Source: Promethearchaeota archaeon
Lineage (GTDB): Archaea; Asgardarchaeota; Lokiarchaeia; Sigynarchaeales; SOKP01
DNA: 16,383 nt
Direction of reading: 5' to 3'
Assembly: GCA_013375495.1 (NCBI GenBank)
Contig: JABXKC010000050.1
Coordinates: forward strand, 1-16,383
The notes beneath the pieces are model-generated. The model saw only the letters and a list, made by a program, of their open reading frames with translations. It did not search any database and was not told where the DNA came from. Positions 13,529 through 16,383 of the stretch are shown piece after piece. Each line of letters opens with the position of its first letter. The stretch's first letter is position 1. The position numbers and the translations under genes are program-made.

Positions 13529-14611
13529 ATGGTTTTCAATTTAATTACATTACCTATTACTTTATTATTTATTTCAATAGGTTTTGGTCAGTTATATTAT
13601 GCGATTAGATTGAAAAGGATATTCCCGAAAGAACATGTTTTTATTAATTCTTTTATAAATTTTGTTTTATGGATTATTACTGGAATTCTTTATCCATTCT
13701 TTTACCCACGCGTTACTGAAGATGTAAAATTTCATCAGGCCTTCTCCATGAACATCATATGTATTTTTGCACCCTTGTTAGTATTCCTAATTCTGCTGTA
13801 TCAATCTAAAATTGTCTTAAAAGATAAACCTGAACTTAGGGAAAATCGTACAATTACGCAGTTTCTTGAAAAATACGATATAATGAATAAGAATCAAATC
13901 AACAACAAATCTTACTCTCTAAGAACTGACTTTCATAGGAAAATCTTTCATTTGCTTCCTGGTTTGTTTATTATTATCCTACGAATTTTTGCAGTTGAAG
14001 TATGGGAAGGTTTATGGGGGGCAGATCAAATATATGGAGTTTCGGGGTATGAATACGCAATGTTTTTAATTCTAACTATAGGCTATACGGGAGTTATTTT
14101 ATTCGCAGCATTGGATTTCGTACGCTTAGCTTTTATATTTGAAAAATCGAACGTTTATAGTCTTCTGCCTGATTGCCTTTCGAACTTGCTAATTAAAACT
14201 CTTAAAAGAAACGAAAACTACGAATTAACAAAAAATACAGTTTTAGTTCTCTCTTTAATTCCATTACTTTTTTTACCCTTTGGTGTTTTTACTGCAGCTA
14301 CCTTAATTACGAGTATCGGTGATGGAGTCGCTTCTATTATGGGAGTTAGTTTTGGAAGACACCATTTTCCAAAAAATAGCAGCAAAACGATAATTGGATA
14401 TATTTCCGGGTTTCTTGCTTCATTAGGAGTAAGCTTTTTTGCATTATGGTTGTTTGAGTCTCACTTAGGGCTCTCCAAGATGATTATAATATCGGTAAGC
14501 GGAGCACTTGTATTTTTAATAATTGATTTACTAAGTCTTAAAATTGATGATAATATTTTAAATCCTATTTTTAGCGGCCTAATTATGGTTCTCTTATATG
14601 TAGTTCTTTAA
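13529..14611 (+). CDS. SEC59 / phytol-dolichol kinase family integral membrane protein
   Basis: The 360-residue protein has about eight to nine membrane helices. Family motifs are FHRKIFHLLPG (135-145), SIGDGVASIMGVSFGRHHF (262-280) followed by KTIIGYISGF (286-295), and the C-terminal DDNILNP (340-346). These fit the CTP-dependent polyprenol kinase group (dolichol, phytol or geranylgeraniol kinases; COG0170), related to CDP-diglyceride synthetases. The likely reaction is phosphorylation of an isoprenoid alcohol for salvage into archaeal ether lipids or for a glycan carrier. The N-terminal 130 residues, with three helices and a charged loop, are longer than in minimal members. The ATG at 13529 has only a weak Shine-Dalgarno. 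It lies in a lipid-type setting with the Tes-like enzyme 760 bases upstream. Confidence 0.8.
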   Translation: MVFNLITLPITLLFISIGFGQLYYAIRLKRIFPKEHVFINSFINFVLWIITGILYPFFYPRVTEDVKFHQAFSMNIICIFAPLLVFLILLYQSKIVLKDKPELRENRTITQFLEKYDIMNKNQINNKSYSLRTDFHRKIFHLLPGLFIIILRIFAVEVWEGLWGADQIYGVSGYEYAMFLILTIGYTGVILFAALDFVRLAFIFEKSNVYSLLPDCLSNLLIKTLKRNENYELTKNTVLVLSLIPLLFLPFGVFTAATLITSIGDGVASIMGVSFGRHHFPKNSSKTIIGYISGFLASLGVSFFALWLFESHLGLSKMIIISVSGALVFLIIDLLSLKIDDNILNPIFSGLIMVLLYVVL

Positions 14612-14732
14612 TATTGTTTAATAGAATCTGTTAATCCTAAATATTTATAAAGATTAAAGTTTAACATCTATTTCATACTCATAACGAATTATATTTGGAA
14701 CCATTTGCATAAACAATTAAAGATGAATAAAA

Positions 14733-16010
14733 ATGGCAGAAATTATTAATAATGATCAATCAACAAGATCAAAATCTTACTTTAGGTATCTTATCTTCGT
14801 ATTAATGCTCGTCCAGATTCTGGATACTTACAGTACTCTTTATCCCGGCTCAATGCCTTCAGTAATAGTTAAGGAATTTTTTCCTACAGCAGACGAGAAT
14901 ATTACCAGCGCTATTGTAACATTAGCGGGAAGTATAATCTCAATTGGGATGTATTTTTTGTTTTTTAACCAATATTTAGTAGATAAAGTAGGACGCAAGC
15001 GAATGTTGGCAATCACAATCCTTGGAATGAGCATTGCTTCGTTAGGAATGTTTTTATCCGTTAGTTATGTAATGTACGTCGCTTTTCAATTTATCTTGTA
15101 TTTTTTCTTTATGAGCGATATTTGGTTAATTTACGCAAATGAAGAATCAAAACAAAGTAAAAGAGCTTTGAATACAAACATTATATTAATGGCGGGGTTA
15201 TTAGGAGCTATAATAATGGTAATCTTTCGATTAATTTTTGTAACAGATTTAAATCCAAATTGGAGAGCGATGACATTGTTCCCTATTATATTTGGAATTC
15301 CTTTAAGCATCGTGATATATTTTACACTCAAAGAAACTACCGAATTTCAATCAATGAAAGAAGCCCCGAAGAGAGATTCTCGCTCCTTTTTAGGAGATAT
15401 TAAATCAGTTTTTCAAACAGAGAATAAGAAACCATTTATTTACATATTAGTAATATCGTTTTTGTTCGGGTTTTCGAATCTATTTATAGGTTTATTTGAG
15501 AAATATATAGCAGATGTAGGTTCTATTCCTCAACCCCAAGTGAGTTTAATTTTTTTAATGACAATTTTTACCGTTATGATTGCGTATGCAACTAATGGAT
15601 TTCTGGCAGATCGAATTGGAAGGAAGCCACTACTATATTTATGGTCATTTTTCTTACCTATTTCTGTGATTATATGGGTTTTAGGGGCATATAATGCTTC
15701 AAATGCGTTTCTAATAGTATTAATTGGTTATGCAATAAGTCACGTCTCTTATTGGGGACTATGGGGGATTATTAGAATAATTACATTAGAATTAATACCT
15801 ACTGATAGAAGAGGAACAGGAATTGGAATTAGAAGCTTAATCGGAGCTGTAGGTATTACTACTGGACTGCTAATGAGTAGTTTTATCGTTCTAGATCTCG
15901 GATTAGGGTTCACTTTTATAATTTTTGTCTTTGGAAATCTTTTGATAATTCCCCTAGGTTTTCTATTTGTAAAGGAAACTAAAGGGATCGATTTAGCAGA
16001 AATAAAATAA
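14733..16010 (+). CDS. MFS transporter, 12 membrane helices
   Basis: The 425-residue protein fits the 12-helix major facilitator fold. The conserved loop 2-3 motif appears as DKVGRKRM (about 84-91), and its counterpart in the second half as DRIGRKPL (about 293-300); a central cytoplasmic loop near 205-230 divides the halves. RRGTGIGIRSLIGAVG near 360-375 resembles the sugar/metabolite transporter branch. The substrate cannot be named. It probably has its own promoter (AATATTTATAAAG near 14640-14652). It converges on the DNA polymerase gene with only about 20 bases between stops. Confidence 0.9.
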   Translation: MAEIINNDQSTRSKSYFRYLIFVLMLVQILDTYSTLYPGSMPSVIVKEFFPTADENITSAIVTLAGSIISIGMYFLFFNQYLVDKVGRKRMLAITILGMSIASLGMFLSVSYVMYVAFQFILYFFFMSDIWLIYANEESKQSKRALNTNIILMAGLLGAIIMVIFRLIFVTDLNPNWRAMTLFPIIFGIPLSIVIYFTLKETTEFQSMKEAPKRDSRSFLGDIKSVFQTENKKPFIYILVISFLFGFSNLFIGLFEKYIADVGSIPQPQVSLIFLMTIFTVMIAYATNGFLADRIGRKPLLYLWSFFLPISVIIWVLGAYNASNAFLIVLIGYAISHVSYWGLWGIIRIITLELIPTDRRGTGIGIRSLIGAVGITTGLLMSSFIVLDLGLGFTFIIFVFGNLLIIPLGFLFVKETKGIDLAEIK

Positions 16011-16012
16011 GT

Positions 16013-16034
16013 GTAAAAATTTACTTTTTTATTT
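16013..16034. terminator. compact bidirectional terminator between convergent genes
   Basis: GTAAAAATTTAC (16013-16024), with GTAAA/TTTAC arms, is followed by a T-run on the plus strand; an A-run near 16035-16042 gives T on the minus strand. It separates the MFS stop from the polymerase stop. Confidence 0.5.
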
Positions 16035-16383
16035 TAAAAAAAAGCGTCCATTTTTTTAATTCCCTTTATTTCTTCGAACGATATATCAAGCGCGTCTAAT
16101 ACTTGCTCTAAAGCTGATTTTAAAAGCTCGCGATATTTTTGTGAATCAATATCCTCTAGTCTTGCCATTTCAATAACTTTAGCTCCAAGAGTTCCTTTAC
16201 TCTTTATGAATCTTATTGAATCACCTTTTTGAAATTTTTTTTTTATCGCTAGAATTTCAGCTTCGCTAGCGTTATTAGCTTGTGCTTTGCGGGTTTCTGT
16301 CTCTATGAATGTATTAGCGGCTCTGACATGCTGTGGAATGGTTTTTACATAGTCTTTGAGTTTTTTTTGCAAACCGATATTTA
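16034..16383 (-). CDS. family-B DNA polymerase, C-terminal part (5' end outside window)
   Basis: The minus-strand frame is open to the window edge, reading ...NIGLQKKLKDYVKTIPQHVRAA..., so the TTG at 16372 is simply an internal Leu codon. The 116 visible residues match the thumb/C-terminal end of archaeal replicative PolB: IPQHVRAA, GDSIRFIKSKG (where the family has G-x-x-I-x-Y/F-V-I), then YRELLKSALEQVLDALDISFEEIKG. The protein ends IKKMDAFF, a PCNA-interacting (PIP) box-like tail (h-x-x-F-F) in which the usual first Gln is Ile. The polymerase and exonuclease active sites are off-window. The gene converges on the MFS transporter gene. Confidence 0.85.
   Translation of the reverse strand, partial: NIGLQKKLKDYVKTIPQHVRAANTFIETETRKAQANNASEAEILAIKKKFQKGDSIRFIKSKGTLGAKVIEMARLEDIDSQKYRELLKSALEQVLDALDISFEEIKGIKKMDAFF

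Noticed and set aside
16370..16372. TTG as the start of a 112-aa gene at the right edge
   Set aside because: The frame remains open upstream to the window edge and the protein matches only the C-terminal end of PolB, so this is an internal codon of a truncated gene.
1..16383. CRISPR arrays, tRNA genes, rRNA genes and insertion sequences
   Set aside because: No regularly spaced repeats, no tRNA-like TPsiC/anticodon arrangement, and no transposase-like protein were found by reading both strands.

Overview
The window looks like chromosomal DNA of an uncultured-type, AT-rich archaeon, most likely an Asgard archaeon of the Lokiarchaeia kind (inference). The evidence is as follows: archaeal TATA boxes upstream of genes, Shine-Dalgarno sites matching GGAGGTGAT, an archaeal family-B DNA polymerase C-terminus, a tetraether-lipid-synthase-type radical SAM enzyme, and a dolichol/phytol-kinase-type membrane protein. 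It also mixes bacterial-like families (TetR, epoxide-hydrolase-like, LRR, MFS) with many lineage-specific small membrane and winged-helix proteins. No tRNA, rRNA, CRISPR array or insertion sequence was seen.

Region 1 (1-2160): a truncated alpha/beta hydrolase and a small unknown gene, both leftward. A 500-base intergenic stretch follows, unusually rich in palindromes, hairpins and a 31-bp tandem repeat. Next come a three-helix membrane protein (leftward) and a winged-helix protein (rightward) whose 5' ends overlap antisense.

Region 2 (2162-5564): a leftward three-gene unit whose downstream two genes are translationally spaced by textbook Shine-Dalgarno sites. It encodes a secreted beta-rich protein, a 4-TM protein with a cytoplasmic winged helix, and a cysteine-rich zinc-type protein with two TM helices. 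A secreted, membrane-anchored zinc-dependent phospholipase-C-like protein is transcribed divergently. Both genes flanking this divergent promoter are interrupted near their signal peptides: one by an in-frame TAA, the other by a frameshift at a run of nine G. These could be phase-variable switches, decaying genes or assembly errors.

Region 3 (5704-9732): an SDS22-like LRR protein, a TetR regulator bracketed by an exact 11-bp inverted repeat, a SAP-like/SWIM-zinc-finger/OB-like protein, and nicotinate phosphoribosyltransferase (pncB) 12 bases after it.

Region 4 (9792-16010): redox and lipid-type metabolism, all rightward. It holds a winged-helix/iron-sulfur fusion protein, a Tes/MJ0619-type radical SAM enzyme with a small helical partner, a MoaD-like beta-grasp protein lacking the terminal Gly-Gly, a SEC59/phytol-kinase-family membrane protein, and an MFS transporter. 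The C-terminal part of a family-B DNA polymerase runs in from the right end on the opposite strand. The radical SAM, small partner and polyprenol-kinase-like genes make a plausible ether-lipid neighbourhood; the substrates are not determinable from sequence.
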